DNA of 6,106 nt, taken from assembly GCA_029857875.1 (NCBI GenBank), contig JAOUGB010000161.1, forward strand, positions 1 to 6,106. Reading direction: 5' to 3'. Source of the stretch: Desulfobacteraceae bacterium (GTDB lineage: Bacteria > Desulfobacterota > Desulfobacteria > Desulfobacterales > UBA11574). Of this stretch, positions 5,967 through 6,106 are shown one piece after another; position 1 is the stretch's first letter, and every line of letters starts with the position of its first letter. The notes under the pieces are model-generated. The model was not told the DNA's origin and did not search any database. It saw nothing but the letters and a program-made list of their open reading frames with translations. Both the position numbers and the translations under genes were made by a program.

Positions 5967-6106
5967 TTAATTCTCCGTCTTTTCAATTTTATTCAAATCA
6001 TCTCTGTTTTTGATAACATGATCGATGATTCCGTATTGTTTGGCTTCGATACCGGTCATAAAAAAGTCACGATCTGTATCATTTTGTATTTGACTCAATG
6101 TTTTTA
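5967..6106 (-). CDS. clpP: ClpP protease subunit, C-terminal end only (cut by window edge)
   Basis: The last 45 codons of clpP plus two bases enter from the right edge and end at a TAA (5967-5969). The sequence matches the family's C-terminus: [14 protein letters not shown] corresponds to E. coli LEQIERDTERDRFL, so the Asp of RDF is the catalytic triad aspartate, and [12 protein letters not shown] matches EAVEYGLVDSIL. The catalytic Ser and His lie outside the window. About 11 residues continue beyond the E. coli end, a charged tail typical of variable ClpP C-termini. ClpP forms a double-ring serine protease chamber served by ClpX. A single base separates its stop codon from the clpX ATG, implying cotranscription and probably translational coupling. 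The identification is firm despite truncation, because clpX follows directly. Confidence 0.93.
   Translation of the reverse strand, partial: KTLSQIQNDTDRDFFMTGIEAKQYGIIDHVIKNRDDLNKIEKTEN

Noticed and set aside
5963..5986. Upstream TTG start for ClpX adding seven residues
   Set aside because: The TTG lies inside clpP, lacks a ribosome site and adds residues absent from the family; the ATG at 5965 has GGAG at seven bases.

Overview
The window looks like a chromosomal segment of a Gram-negative bacterium, most likely a deltaproteobacterium (Desulfobacterota, possibly Desulfobacterales). The basis is the clpP-clpX-lon order, the protein flavour and the moderate base composition; no 16S or other taxonomic marker is present, so this is inference. 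Most of the window is core housekeeping sequence. No mobile element, CRISPR array or defence system is visible.

Left part (1-788): the left edge cuts a minus-strand gene for a small, charged, probably helical protein of unknown function (77 codons visible, start at 233). The next roughly 550 bases hold no confident gene. They contain a sigma70-like promoter followed closely by an isolated plus-strand terminator (380-450), a pair of 10-bp direct repeats that supply a ribosome-binding-site-like sequence (475-500), and a short frame interrupted only by two amber stops that runs in phase into the next gene.

Centre-left (789-1790): a plus-strand gene for a YhdH/YhfP (AcuI-like) zinc-independent medium-chain reductase with its own strong ribosome binding site. 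It converges on the minus-strand block to its right.

Centre (1830-2132): a minus-strand tRNA cluster. Read in the direction of transcription it is tRNA-Val(UAC), a decayed tRNA-like sequence, tRNA-Asp(GUC), and then a strong intrinsic terminator with an 11-bp perfect stem.

Right part (2249-6106): a tightly packed minus-strand operon of ATP-dependent protein quality control: the 3' end of clpP (protease subunit), clpX (AAA+ unfoldase that feeds ClpP), then lon (self-contained AAA+ serine/lysine protease). The clpP stop and clpX ATG are one base apart, and clpX and lon are 21 bases apart. ClpXP and Lon jointly remove damaged and regulatory proteins. No strong terminator separates lon from the tRNA genes, so read-through into them is possible.

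The most unusual points are the tRNA pseudogene between two intact tRNAs, the amber-punctuated frame ahead of the reductase gene, and the promoter-terminator pair in the left intergenic region. None amounts to a clear new system.
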